Part shown: positions 37,803 to 49,806 of the stretch, in pieces | Layout of the letters: each line of letters starts with the position of its first letter | Position numbering within the stretch: the first letter of the stretch is position 1 | Source: Neocallimastix lanati (nom. inval.) | Lineage: Eukaryota > Neocallimastigomycota > Neocallimastigomycetes > Neocallimastigales > Neocallimastigaceae | NCBI GenBank assembly: GCA_016946835.1 | Contig: JACVTC010000007.1 | Coordinates: 2,017,501-2,080,000 of the forward strand | Direction: 5' to 3' | Length of the DNA: 62,500 nucleotides | Position numbers and translations under genes: made by a program | The notes under the pieces: model-generated | The model's input: the letters and a program-made list of their open reading frames with translations, nothing else | What the model was told of the DNA's origin: nothing | Database searches by the model: none

Positions 37803-38588
37803 TAATACAGAATGAACAAATAATACTAATTGTGCTAGAATAATATAAATTATTCTAACCTTATAGATTATTCTATTCTATATAATTGGAACTTTCCAAT
37901 ATTCTTCAAATATTACTAAATAGAAATCTTAAGTTAATAAATCACTAATTAACTTATAATTCCTTTTTGAATTATCGATCCGATTCCATTATAATGTATT
38001 AAAAATCTTTAGCCAAGAATATTGTCCTTGCCCACTTAATATATTAATATTATATTTCTTTTGTATTATGTTATATTGAAAATAATCAAATCTATTTAAT
38101 TAGTTATTAAAATTTTCGTTATCAATTTAAATTTATTTTTAATTACTAAATTTAACTAAACCACAATAAAATATTCTGTATAATCTCTTTATTTTTATTT
38201 TATATATATTAGTATTAAACTATTATTAAATAATTAATAATTCAATAATATATAACTACTATTTATAACAATAATATTATTAACTAAAATAATAATTCAA
38301 TTTCAATTTAAATGTTTTATTTATAAAAATAATTAGTAATTAGTTTATTAAAAAAAATAGTTAGGCTTTACAAATTTTAATTTGATAAAAAAATATAAAT
38401 ACATGTAATTTTTAGTGAAATAAAATATAATCAATAACTTACTTTTATTAAATAAATAATTATATTATTATTTTTCTTTTATAAATTTAAATAAATAAAC
38501 ATTGATTTTAAAACAAAATTATTTTTATTGTAATTTTATTATTTGTATTAATTATTATTATATTCCTAAAACTATATGAACCATACCA
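37803..38588 (+). repeat. E 3' LTR
   Basis: A 786-bp LTR, read as identical to 31579-32364. It is preceded by a G-rich tract (ACGGGGGCATCT, 37789-37800) after the pol stop. Confidence 0.92.
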
Positions 38589-39160
38589 GTTAAAATACGG
38601 TACCACCATAAAAATAAGATTTAAGTAGAAAATTTAGGTTAAATGTCATGAATATTAGTGGATTTAGAATTAAAATTCACTAATAGATCAATTGAAATTT
38701 AATTTCGTTATTGACCAAAATTATTTTAATTCTATTTTAATTATATAAATAAATATTAGAAACATCAAATAATTAGAAACCAAAGGGTTTGGACTCATTT
38801 ATTAAATATAGTGTGCCGTGTTTTATATGTGGCTTGTTTTTTAATAATTAAATAAATAATAATTAAATAAATAATAATTAAATAAATAATAAATATTCTT
38901 TTTTTTATATATATAATTTATTAATATTCAATTATAAAAATAATTTTTTATAATTCTTTTTTAATAGAATATATTATTATTTCTTTTGAAATAGCTATTT
39001 AATAATATTTAATTGAAAAAATATATTATTATTTCTTTTAAAATAATAATTATTTATATATTTATTTATGATTATATATAGAATATCTTAAAAATGTATG
39101 GCTTTATTTAAAAATTTTATACGCCACATTGCGAAATTCACAATTGTGAAATTCAAGAAT
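38589..39160. other. Non-coding spacer, possibly remains of element C 5' region
   Basis: AT-rich, no gene. On the minus strand 38608-38589 reads TGGTGGTACCGTATTTTAAC, which begins like a primer-binding site and could be that of C, interrupted by E. No LTR terminus is recognised next to it. Short AAATAATAATT repeats lie near 38848-38890. Confidence 0.3.
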
Positions 39161-39169
39161 CCAGATAAT

Positions 39170-39565
39170 GGGTGTGGGGTATTTCGCCAAATTGCATTTC
39201 GCCAGATTGCATTTCGCCAATTTTTTTGAAAGCATGTGGCGTATTAAAAAAATGTGGCATTTCGACAAATTGTAATTCGCCAAGTTGCATTTCGACAAAT
39301 TGAAAATTATTAAATAAATAAATAAATCAATAAATAAAATTAATTATTATTAATATCGCATAAAAACAATTTTAAAAAAAATATATTTTGAATTAATATT
39401 TATTTATTTATTCATTTATTTATATCAATACTCTACTTGTCGAAATGCAACCTGGCGAAATGCAACTTGGGGAAATGTAACTTGGGGAAATGCAACATTT
39501 TAATACTACGCCAATTGGCGAAATGCAACCTGGCGAAATGCAATTTGGGGAAATGCAACTCTCCC
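39170..39565. mobile_element. MITE-like non-autonomous DNA transposon
   Basis: A 396-bp element with perfect 9-bp TSD CCAGATAAT (39161-39169 and 39566-39574). The ends are imperfect terminal inverted repeats of about 50 bp starting GGG. They consist of tandem copies of a 13-15-nt motif (TTGCATTTCGCCA) on the left and its reverse complement on the right, around an AT-rich core. There is no transposase ORF. The 9-bp TSD suggests a Mutator-like or Merlin-like source; the family is not certain. Confidence 0.75.
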
Positions 39566-39762
39566 CCAGATAATTTAATTTAATTTAACCCTTAAGAAAT
39601 GATCAAAATTATTCAGAAGAAAAATAACGATAACTCGACAAAGAATGGAAATATTATATTGATACTCCCGCTAAAATTATATTCATTAGAAAACTACGTC
39701 TGAGAATTACAACATATATTAATTAAAGCATTTACCTCTAATGAATATATTAATTAAAGCAT

Positions 39763-42176
39763 TTACCTCTTCATTAATACATTATATATGGGTACTGAGC
39801 CATACGCTTTTTTAAGATCTAAAAAAGCAAGGTAAGTATCCTTATTTTCAAATTTCCGTCTTTTACATATAATTCTTAATGTAGTGTAAAGACTTATACA
39901 TTCCTCTCGATTACGAAATCCATATTGTTTAGATCTTATAAAACCTTCATCAATTCCATATTTAGAGATTCTATTTACTATGATTTTTGCCATAATTTTT
40001 AATCCATTATTGATAAGAGAGATGCCACGATAGTTATTACAATCTGATGGATCACCCTTTTTATGAATAGAAACTATTGATGTGTTATTCCATGATTTTG
40101 GGAAATCACCATTCCAAATACGATTGATTAAGGCTTTGAGACATTTAAAGCCAGATGAAATATTACTATTATTATCACTTGATTCTCCTGAATCATCTTT
40201 ACAAGAAATCAAAGCTTTGAAGAATTCCATTGGAATATCATCAGGACCACAAGCTTTAAAGTTAGAAGTGGAGGAGATTGCTTCGCTAATTTCTTCATCG
40301 CTAATACCTTGGTTAATATCCCATTCTTGTTGCCTTGGTCTTCCCAAATTCCTTAGTGCATCAGAATCTTTCCAGTGATCTTTAGAAAGACTATGATCTG
40401 AAGAATCCGACCCTAAGAATTTATAATGAGAATGCCAAGCTTTTAATTTTTCATCTGTAGAAGAAACAAGTACATTATTGTTGTTTTTAATTGGATGAGA
40501 GACTGTGAAAGATTGATTATTCATATTTGCATTCTTTTTTACCTATTTCCATGCTTTCCAACTATCCTTATTAAGAGCTAACGAACATCCAATTTTAATC
40601 CAATATAAATATTCTTTTTTCCTAAATTTGTTACATTTTTTATTAAATGATTCACATAGTCTATTATAAGAGTCAACAATTTTAGTAAATTCATTGGAAT
40701 CACTTGCAGATTTAAAACCCTTAATTTGTTTATATTTTACATGTTTAACCTTTAGAAGACAATAAATTTTGTGGGACATTCTAAACATCGCTTTTCTGAT
40801 TTCTGTTGAAGATGTAATCGATAAATTCTTAGCAATGGAATTAGTAGTGTTAATGAACTTTTCAATAACACAATCTATTGAAAGTTCTTTATTTCCTATT
40901 TCTTCACTATGAATCTTAAATTTATTGTGATGACATATTTCTTTCTTAAGTTCAAGACATTTATCCTATCCCACCTAACAAATTTTTTTGGTAACAAAAA
41001 TGATTCGTCTGTAGTAGTTTTCTTGCAATAAACTACGAGAGGTTTATGATCAGATACAGAAGGGTAATCAACAAAATAAGCACTTAATATTTTAACCAGC
41101 ATACTTGAATTGACTAACGCATGATCAATATCTGATGAATAACTATCTCTTGTCCATGAAATAGATGAACTATTTATCGGAAGAATAAACCAGATATCAA
41201 GGTTACTATTAGATAATTTATCCTGTAAATCAGAGGTACTCATGTTAAAGTCTCCAAGAAGAATAGATGGATGATTAGTGTGATTCTGAAGCCATGTAAA
41301 AACTTCTGAAAATGCATATCGGACTTGTGATGAGTGTTTCTTAGTGGGAATATAGACATTACCAACAGAACACTTAGAATGATTCCAGAGACTATATGTG
41401 TTGTTAAAGAAACAAGATAAGTATAGGAATTATCTTCAAGTACTGCTTGACATGAGACATGATACCCAAAATATAAACCTCTGCAACCAGGAGTAGTAGG
41501 ATCCATTTTTTTTCAGGAAATATATATAGTTGGAAAGTGTTACTTTACATGGATTTCTAGCCTCATTAGTACCATTACCTGTTTCCTGAAAACATATAAA
41601 TAATGGTTTAAATATTGTGTTGAAGTACTCAATACTATCTCTTTTCACAAAATTCCATCCGTTGGTATTCCAACTAAGACAAAAAGAAAACTTTCCTGTA
41701 TAAGAATGTGAAAATGGATTTTGAGAATTAATATTAGGAATATTAGGAGCAATTAGTTCATGATTGCCATTATTAACATTTACTAAATTTGTTGAACTGA
41801 GGTTTACTGTGTTAATATCATTGGATGTGTGATAAGATATTAAATTTTGTTTCAAATGCCGAAAAAAAACCTTATGATTCCATTTGGAACATCTACAATA
41901 TGAAATTTTAACTACTGATAGTGCTTTTTTAAATACTTTTTTAAATTTTTTGAGGTTGAAATTTGGAGTGTATACTTTTATCCTGAAGACGCTATCATTG
42001 AATTTGGTAATTCTCTGTATTGACAAAATATTATCATTGAATTTTTTGCATTTAGAATGAATAAATTTCTTCATTTTAGCATTAGTCCATGAGTATATAC
42101 CACGGATAAAAATCAACCCTGTGTTGTCAATAGATGTTCCATAGCAGAGAGAACCCCGATGAAATATCTTTTCCAT
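39763..42176 (-). pseudogene. LINE-1: endonuclease/reverse transcriptase ORF, broken and 3'-truncated
   Basis: A non-LTR retrotransposon ORF starting at ATG 42176. It has an N-terminal nucleic-acid-binding-like region, then an APE-type endonuclease (LSWNTNGW and FICFQETG near 41640-41590; SDIDHAL and SDHKPLV near 41130-41040). Frame changes follow near 41470, 41240, 40890 and 40530. The RT begins with SDEEISEAI, KACGPDDIP, VSIHKKGDPSDCNNYRGISL and YGFR. It ends just after motif A, where KAYGS replaces the usual KAYDS, so a catalytic Asp position is altered. The rest of RT, including YADD, is missing. No protein function is expected. Confidence 0.85.
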
Positions 42177-42987
42177 AATGAACTAAAAAATTACAATGAA
42201 AACTAAAATTCTAAAAACTAAGAAATATAGATAAAAAAAAAATACATATATATATATATAATTAAATAGAAAAATATAAATAAAAAAAATAATAAAAAAT
42301 GAAGATTCTATCTTCGTGGAGTAATTGATTAAGTTTAAATAAAATGAACAACTTAAGAATTTTGTAGTAATGAATAATATCTTTTTTCCTGTTATTTAAG
42401 TAATGAATAAACTCTTTTTTTTTTTGTTATGTATTTTCTGTTAACTTTTTAGTTTCTGAAATTCTAATCGATTTGTAAAGCTTTGATTGATAAAATAATT
42501 TTCTTTAATGTAATCATAAATAAACTGAAATGAAAATGTAAATAATGTTAGTAGTGAAAGACTATAAAAAGATTCCTATCAGTTAAATAATGTCTTAAAC
42601 ACAAGTTTTGGAGTGAATCAATCTCCTACATTTCCATTTTACAATAGCTACATGAAAGTATAAATAATACTATAGAAAAATACATATACAAAATAATGCT
42701 AAAGTAAAAAATACAATAGATTCATTACAATGATAATATGTAGAAACTACATGATATTATTAATTATACAACTCCAATGTTACTACATATCCAGTTTAAA
42801 ACAATATAAAACATCAAGTTCACTTTCTACAGTCTTCCAGTATTCTAGTTTTCTCTCTTCGTACTAGAAGCCACTTTATAAAGGATAACCATCGATTATC
42901 ATCAGAATCACAGAAAACTGTAATTAGTACACCTGATATAGGTTATTCCTTTTCCATCAATCCTCCATTGACCTGGAAAAACAGTCC
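42177..42987 (-). other. LINE-1 5' UTR / promoter region
   Basis: Begins GGACTGTTTTTCCAGG at 42987 (minus). Its first about 430 nt are about 95% identical to the start of LINE-2 (46768 onward, plus). It probably holds the internal promoter. The part nearer the ORF is AT-rich and not shared. Confidence 0.75.
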
Positions 42988-43258
42988 ACATCATTGGGGA
43001 TATATCAATAAATCAATAAAGCATTTTCAATTGTTCACTTTTATTAAATTATTTTTTATACAAAAAAAAAAAAAAAAAAAAAAAAAAATTAAATTTTGTT
43101 ATTATTATATATAAAATAAATAAAAGACTAAAAGACTTTTTTTTATATATTATATATATATAAAGTAATTTTTTATTTTTATATTTTTATATTATTAAAA
43201 TAGTTTTTTCATACTGTAAAAATAAAAAAAGAAAAAAAAAATTTAAATGTAAAAAAAA
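42988..43258. other. AT-rich spacer
   Basis: Contains a poly-A run (43062-43088) and T/A-rich sequence. No gene or element end is recognised. Confidence 0.5.
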
Positions 43259-43634
<376 letters not shown>

Positions 43635-43664
43635 TATTATATTTAGCAAAAAAAAAAAAAATAC

Positions 43665-43876
43665 TGGATACCAAATTGCATTTCATTATTTCTAGCCCAT
43701 TTACTGGAAAACTTTAACAATTTCTTATATATAGATGGCTAGAGAAAAAATCTTTTGCCAAACAATTAAGTTCAACATTAATATTATTAGATTTTCTTGA
43801 CATGATCATTGATGAATAAATTAAATAAGATGGGAGATAATGGACAACCTTGACAAACATCTCTTTTATTAGGAAA
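43665..43876 (-). pseudogene. LINE-8 RT fragment (host of LINE-6)
   Basis: Minus-strand RT remnant. It contains motif B (RDVCQGCPLSPILFNLFIND, near 43860-43800) and a thumb-like segment (KWARNNEMQFGI, near 43720-43680). The YADD region between them is missing. The poly-A tail of LINE-6 is inserted directly upstream of motif B at 43877. Confidence 0.7.
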
Positions 43877-44386
43877 TTTTTTTTTTAACGGCAGCAAACT
43901 TGTTTCATCTTTATTAATTAAATATATTAAAATACATGTAATAAAAAGAAAAAAGATAAAAAATAAACAAAAAAAAAAAAAACACAAAATAAAATAAAAT
44001 AATGGTATAACATATTCTAGTTTCATTTAATTAATATCTGTAAGACTTCACAAGGGCATTATTATACTGAAGTATAATAATTAATTTTGACTTCACAATG
44101 TTAATCATAATTTTAAGATATAAAATTATGATCTTCATTGATTGCGCTAGCCCTGCTGGCTTGTCTTACTGTTTCTTCAGCATTGACGCTCTTGGTAGTA
44201 GTAGTACGATTCGATTTGAACCTATTGAACAAAGACCATTGCTGGCCAATAGCAATAGGTATAATCGATTGAAGAAGTGCCGCAGTAACCACTAAGAATG
44301 GAGTATCAGAATAAGCACCTGAATTCATCTGGCACTTAAATAGATTCTTCCATTCCCTTATACTGTTATTAATACTTCGACCTCCA

Positions 44387-45520
44387 TTTTTTTTTTTTTT
44401 TTTTTTTTTTTAGACTTAGAGAATAACTTTATAACTTTATTTAATTTATAATAATAATAAAATTGCATGAATTAAATGAAAAAATAACAAATAAAATACA
44501 TGAAATAAAATATTATATATTATAAAATTATAAAAGTGCGTTAGAAGCAATAGCCTCTAACTTTTCCCATTCCTCGATAATAACACCACGTCCATTATTG
44601 CGAGTAATAATTTCAGTATTAGTGTTATCAATCGAATCTGTATCTGTCATTTCACCGGGAGGTGAAAATCCATGCCTTATCATTTCGACGTCGACGCTCT
44701 TGGTAACGGTAGACTCAACGGAATACCATTTCATCATCAAACTAAAAGATCGACAAATTAATGGTATTACGTTTGTTAGAAACTCCGCAATCCCCACAAA
44801 ATACGGAACAGTTGACGAAGTTGAACTTTGTTTAAAAATATTGTCAACTAATTGTCTTTGTTCCCCATCATTAACTTTAATTTTTGAATATATTGAACGC
44901 CCACCAAGAAGTGCACTCAATATATAATAATAAATATTATTATTATAATCCTTTTCTGAATCTAAAGAAACATCCAAGGATTTTTGTTCAATTATCAATG
45001 CAAACTTCACAAAGAGATCATCTAGAAAAGGTAAAGATTTATTTCTGTAATTTTCCAATTCTTTACAGGCAAAGATCCAGTGAGAAAAGCTAGGTACACT
45101 AACACCACAACAAGGGCAACATTTAGGGCAATCTTCTGATACGATTTTTCTTTTAATGGAAATACTAATGTCAAATTTAAAACCACACCTAATTCGAGAA
45201 ATCCAAAAGAATCTCAATTGATACTTAGGATATTGAAATGTTAAGTTTCTGATTTCTGAAATAAATCCAAAATCATTCTCCTTGTAAATAATTGCTTTTT
45301 TAGCTTTTGAGGGTTTGAAGACATCTCTTTCCCAATAAAACTTTTTTATTTCATTTGTTTTTTTACCAATTAATTTCTTATCCAAAGTCCTTGATTCTTT
45401 AGTCCATGAGTAATGTGACATAGTAGGAATATTATTAGTGAGATGATTAATAATACATGATGAATTCTTCCATTTTCTAAAAGCATCGTAATTGAGATAT
45501 AGCACAGACAGCTGAAAGAG
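44387..45520 (-). mobile_element. LINE-7: 5'-truncated LINE insertion
   Basis: Bounded by a 13-bp TSD ACTTCGACCTCCA (44374-44386 and 45521-45533). The poly-A tail (T run 44387-44410) marks its 3' end. Only the last 1.1 kb of the element is present, as is typical of target-primed reverse transcription. Confidence 0.9.
44528..45520 (-). pseudogene. LINE-7 C-terminal ORF fragment
   Basis: C-terminal end of a LINE ORF2-type protein, downstream of RT. Features are YSWTKESRTLDKK, then a Phe/Arg-rich segment and a Cys/His motif (CPKCCPCCG...SHWIFAC, near 45130-45070) of the gag-knuckle-like type found at the end of many LINE proteins. The tail is hydrophilic, ending near 44528. The RT is absent because of 5' truncation. 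The open frame runs on into LINE-6 sequence up to 45562, which is not part of this copy. Confidence 0.75.
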
Positions 45521-45743
45521 ACTTCGACCTCCAAGAAGGAAATTAAACACTTTTTCATACACACTAGAATCAACTTTTTTTTTTTTTTATAGACAGGGAA
45601 GAGAATACACTTCCAAAACTTTATTAAATTTTATTTTAAAAAATACATGTAGATGAAAAGTACATTTGAAATTAAAAATAAAAAATTTAAAAAATAAAAA
45701 AAATAAAAAAGCTCGAAAATACTATGTATTTCGGCAAATTGTA

Positions 45744-46767
45744 CTATGCGGGAATTTTTCCCTTCCTAACAAATAAAAAAGAAATAAAACCTAGAAGTAA
45801 CATCTTTAAAATAGATAGTGTGGTGTCCACTAAACTCTCCCCGGATTCATCATCTATTGAACTACTAGGGCAAGATTCATCCTTCGTAGAAATAGATGCT
45901 GATCCTGTATTATCATTATGCCTTATCAGTACGACGTCGACGCTCTTGAATAAGTTTGATATTTTGCAATACCTATCAAATAATAGCTCAAACGAACTAC
46001 TTATGATAGGTATTGCACTTGTTAAGAATTCCACCAAGCCCACAATTTTTGGAAAAGGTGACTCAGATGAACCTTTGAAAAGTAGTTCATTTAATTGTCT
46101 CTGTTCCCCACTATCGAAATGTAGCTCATTTAAAACTAAAGTCCCACCAAGAAGGAACAAGTATATATAATGATTGATATAATCTTCAAAATTAGAAATA
46201 GAGTCATAGGAAGAAAGAGGATTAAACGCTCTAATCTTCCTAAGGAATAAAACATAGAGATCATCGATGAAATTTAAAGAATTCCATCTAAAAGATGCAA
46301 GAGCATCGCATTTAAAAATCCAATGTTCAAAAGATTGTTTATCTTCGCCACAACAGGGACAATCTTCTGAAACTCTACCCATTCTAATAGTAATAGTAGT
46401 ATTGTATTTATAACCACAGCGTAAACGTATAATCCACGAAAACCCTAAGTTGAATTGGGGATATTTTAAGCTAAGCATAATTATAGCTTTATTGTTTGAG
46501 AACTTATTACAATCGTAATTTTGACCTTTAATACTTTGAAATTTGGAAACTGATTTCCAGTAACGTTCTAAAATATCGTCATATTTTTCACATTTATATA
46601 TTTTGATTTTTTTGTACAGTGTTCTAGATTCTTTAGTCCAGGAATAATAATGCATTTTGGGAATAGATTTAATAAGATCCTTTATAATACAGTTTGATTT
46701 ACTCCATTTTGCAAATGATTTAATCTGTAAGGCTGCGCAGACACCAACAATAAGAGGAATGAGATAT
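45744..46767 (-). pseudogene. LINE-3 C-terminal ORF fragment
   Basis: C-terminal domain of a LINE protein, homologous to but clearly diverged from that of LINE-7 (YSWTKESRTLYKK shared). It has a Cys/His motif (CPCCGEDKQSFEHWIFKC) near 46370-46320. The frame is open upstream of the Met at 46655 as far as the junction at 46768, where the antisense 5' fragment begins. Confidence 0.75.
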
Positions 46768-47816
46768 GGACTGTTTTTCCAGGTCCATGGAGGGTTGATG
46801 GAAAAGGAATAACCTATATCAGGTGTACTAATTACAGCTTTCTGTGATTCTGATGATAATCAATATCCTTTCTAAAGTGGCTTCTAGTACGAAGAGAGAA
46901 ATCTGGAATACTGGAAGACTGTAGAAAGTGAACCTGATGTTTTATATTGTTTTAAACTGGATATGTAGTAACATTGGAGTTGTATAATTAATAATATCAT
47001 GTAGTTTCTACATATTATCATTGTAATGAATCTATTGTATTTTTTACTTTAGCATTATTTTGTATATGTATTTTTCTATAGTATTATTTATACTTTCATG
47101 TAGCTATTGTAAAATGGAAATGTAGGAGATTGATTCACTCCAAAGCTTGTGTTTAAGACATTATTTAACGGATGGGAATCTTTTTATAGTTTTTCACAAC
47201 TATTATTTCATTAACATTTAAATTTTATATTATATATGATTATTTTACAGATATTTTTACATAAAACAGGAATTTATAATTGAAAATCATTAATTAAAAA
47301 CTAGTCAACACAAAAAGAAAGAAAAACAAACAAGTTTTAGCAAACAATATACACGAAAGAGAAGACAACAGCAATAAATTTTTATTTTTTTTTAATTTTT
47401 TAATTTTTTACTAATTTTACTTTTTATTTTTATATTACATTTACTTTTTATTAATATAGATAAGTTTTTTATTTTATTATGTCAACTATACGAAGAGGTC
47501 TGCGACATTATGGTCCTGACCATGATAAATTTGTTTTAATTTTCATTCATGATCTTGAATCTTGGACTGAAAGTAGACTATGGGAATTTTTAAGCAAAAA
47601 GATATCAAATTGTAATGAAGTTATTCATGGAATCGTTAAAAAACACTATATTAATATGGAAAACTACTTCATCCTAAGAGTTAACTATAATAATTATACA
47701 GATTATTTGAAGGTTATTTATTTGATTACTAAGCACTTACCTGTTAAAAGAATAAATTGGAAGATTACTTCAAGGATACGCACATTTAGCAATGTTAATC
47801 ATAATAGAACCAGGTA
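46768..47816 (+). pseudogene. LINE-2: 5' UTR and N-terminal ORF of a LINE, opposite orientation
   Basis: Starts at GGACTGTTTTTCCAGG, the LINE 5' end. The 5' UTR is about 95% identical to that of LINE-1 for about 430 nt. An ORF starts at ATG 47479 (MSTIRRGLRHYG) and resembles the N-terminal region of LINE-1 only weakly (shared pattern around LIFI...SWT). It stops being LINE coding at about 47816, where antisense RT sequence begins. It has no poly-A tail and no TSD of its own. Confidence 0.75.
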
Positions 47817-48101
47817 TTATTTTGAACCCTCATTCCCCATCTTTGAGAAGAAACGTGTAAATGAAAGAAGGGATTTTCTAACTTTAAAATGCATGTGAGA
47901 TATAATGTGTTCTAGTAAGAGATCATCAGAAAAAGGAATACCAAGATAAATATAACTAGACACTTTAGGAATAGCATTCATTCCTAAATAGAAGGTTGGG
48001 TCACTATAGTTTGGAGGAGATTGGAAGTTCATTGGTTTTATAACCATAGTTGCACATTTTTCAATACCAAAAGTCATTTCATTTAAATTAGCCCATCTGT
48101 G
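47817..48101 (-). pseudogene. LINE-3 RT thumb fragment
   Basis: Minus-strand segment with NLNEMTFGIEKCATMVI and YIYLGIPFSDD, the region after YADD in LINE RTs. It is separated from the C-terminal part of LINE-3 by LINE-2. About 80 residues between the two parts seem absent. Confidence 0.7.
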
Positions 48102-48186
48102 ACACTAGAATCAATATACACATTATTTTCAATACTATTACTAACACTACTAAAAATACTATTACTAATATTACTATAACTATTAT

Positions 48187-48190
<4 letters not shown>

Positions 48191-48229
<39 letters not shown>

Positions 48230-49210
48230 GGCAGCAAACTTGTTTCATCTTTATTAATTAAATATTTGATAAAATACATGTAATAAAATAATAAAAAAAA
48301 AAGATAAAAAAATAAACAAAAAATAAAACACAACACAAAATAAAAATAAAATAATGGTATAATATATTCTAGTTTCATTTAATTAATATTTGTAAGACTT
48401 CACAAGGGCATTATTATACTGAAGTATAATAATTAACTTTGACTTCGCAATGTTAATCATAATTTTAAGATACAAAATTATGATCTTCATTGGTTGCGCT
48501 AGCCCTGCTGGCCTGTCTTACTGTTTCTTCAGCATTGACGCTCTTGGTAGTAGTAGTACGATTCGATTTGAACCTATTGAATAAAGACCATTGCTGGCCA
48601 ATAGCAATAGGTATAATCGATTGGAGAAGTGCCGCAGTAACCACTAAGAACGGAGTATCAGAATAAGCACCTGATTTCATCTGGCACTTAAATAGATTCT
48701 TCCATTCCCTTGTACTGTTATTAATACTTCGACCTCCAAGAAGGAAATTAAACACTTTTTCACACACACTAGAATCAATATACACATTATTTTCAATACT
48801 ATTACTAACATTACTAAAAATACTATTACTAATATTATTATTACTATTATAACTATTACTATTATTACTATTACTATTAACAATATCATTTGTTAGGTTG
48901 CCACGGTAAAAAGCATTATATAAAAATAAAATTTTATCATTAACTTTACTACGAGTATGATTGAAAAAGGGACAATCAATTAACCAATGACTTATCCATT
49001 GTTTATTACTTTTACAACAGGGACAAAAATTAGGACACATTTGGTCCACTATTTTTGCAGCTTTAGCAATTCTAGCATCTAATCTATATCCGCTTCGTGC
49101 TCTCAATAGCCAATAGAAACCATATGAAAGATCAGGATAGTCATAACAAAGTTTTATAAATTTTGATGTTTCTTCGAATTTGTTTTTGTCATAAAACTCA
49201 GCTTTAATAG
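48191..49210 (-). mobile_element. LINE-5: 5'-truncated LINE insertion in LINE-6
   Basis: 12-bp TSD ACTATTATTATT (48179-48190 and 49211-49222); poly-A tail as T run 48191-48226; 3' UTR 48227-48464. It is inserted in the Asn-repeat coding part of a copy of its own family. Confidence 0.88.
48465..49210 (-). pseudogene. LINE-5 C-terminal ORF fragment
   Basis: Open from the truncated 5' end. It has an aromatic/Arg-rich segment (LSYGFYWLLRARSGYRLD), then a Cys/His motif (CPNFCPCCKSNKQWISHWLIDC) near 49040-48975, an Asn/Ser repeat and a conserved tail (TPFLVVTAALLQSIIPIAIGQQW). The same tail occurs in LINE-6 at 44328-44113. No RT is present. Confidence 0.78.
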
Positions 49211-49320
49211 ACTATTATTATTATTACTATTATTACTATTACTATTATTACTGTTGCTATTTTCATTATTACTATTTACAATATCACCATGTTAATTCCA
49301 AAATTCATAATATTAAATTT

Positions 49321-49806
49321 AGCCCATTCATTTACCTTCATTAGTATTTTTTTTAACTTATTTCTTGACGGTTATACTATTTAATAATTATCAATAAATT
49401 CTTAACCTTTTCTAAAAACAAAAATCTACATCAAATTCTTTTGTAAATAAAATTTTAATTAATTCATTTTCTTTAATAAATATTAAAAATTTATAATATT
49501 CAACTTCACACATAACTACAATTAAATTTATTTAATTTTTATTTTATTTTATATTTCTTTATTAATTTTTTTTTATTATTTTATTAAAAACTAAAATAAC
49601 TCCTTTTGTTCTTTTTTGCTTTTTTTTATTTTTACATCGAAATATTTTTATTATTTTTATTATTTATTCTTCATTTTTTTTTAAAAAAAAAAAAATAGAA
49701 TTTTATCATTAAAAATTCCAATAGAGATAGAATATAAATAACTAATACTACACATTGTTTAGTATTAAATTATTTAAAGACGTGCTTTTAAGGTATCTGG
49801 GGTACT
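49321..49806. other. AT-rich spacer 3' of the aldolase gene
   Basis: T-rich sequence without coding signal. It serves as downstream region of the minus-strand aldolase gene. Confidence 0.5.

Larger units (their letters stand above)
31579..38588 (+). mobile_element. Element E: Ty3/gypsy retrotransposon, recent but defective
   Basis: Flanked by GTTA on both sides (31575-31578 and 38589-38592; CAGTTA if the LTR edge is set two bases in). Two 786-bp LTRs read as identical. It shares the PBS, leader RNA block, gag, -1 frameshift signal and pol order with A, but the proteins are clearly diverged. Pol carries a frameshift and a nonsense codon. Confidence 0.92.
45574..48101 (-). mobile_element. LINE-3: LINE insertion containing an inverted 5'-end segment
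   Basis: 13-bp TSD ACACTAGAATCAA (45561-45573 and 48102-48114); poly-A tail as T run 45575-45588. The left part (45744-46767, minus) and right part (47817-48101, minus) are LINE coding. Between them lies a plus-strand LINE 5' end (46768-47816). Confidence 0.82.
43877..49290 (-). mobile_element. LINE-6, split by LINE-7, LINE-3 and LINE-5
   Basis: Minus-strand LINE copy. The poly-A tail (T run 43877-43886) is followed by the 3' UTR and the C-terminal coding end (44113-44386). The copy continues at 45534-45573, 48115-48178 and 49223 onward. Its sequence matches LINE-5 (48191-49210). The right limit is uncertain: an RT-thumb-like segment (EWAKFNIMNFGI) lies at about 49290-49320. Confidence 0.7.
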
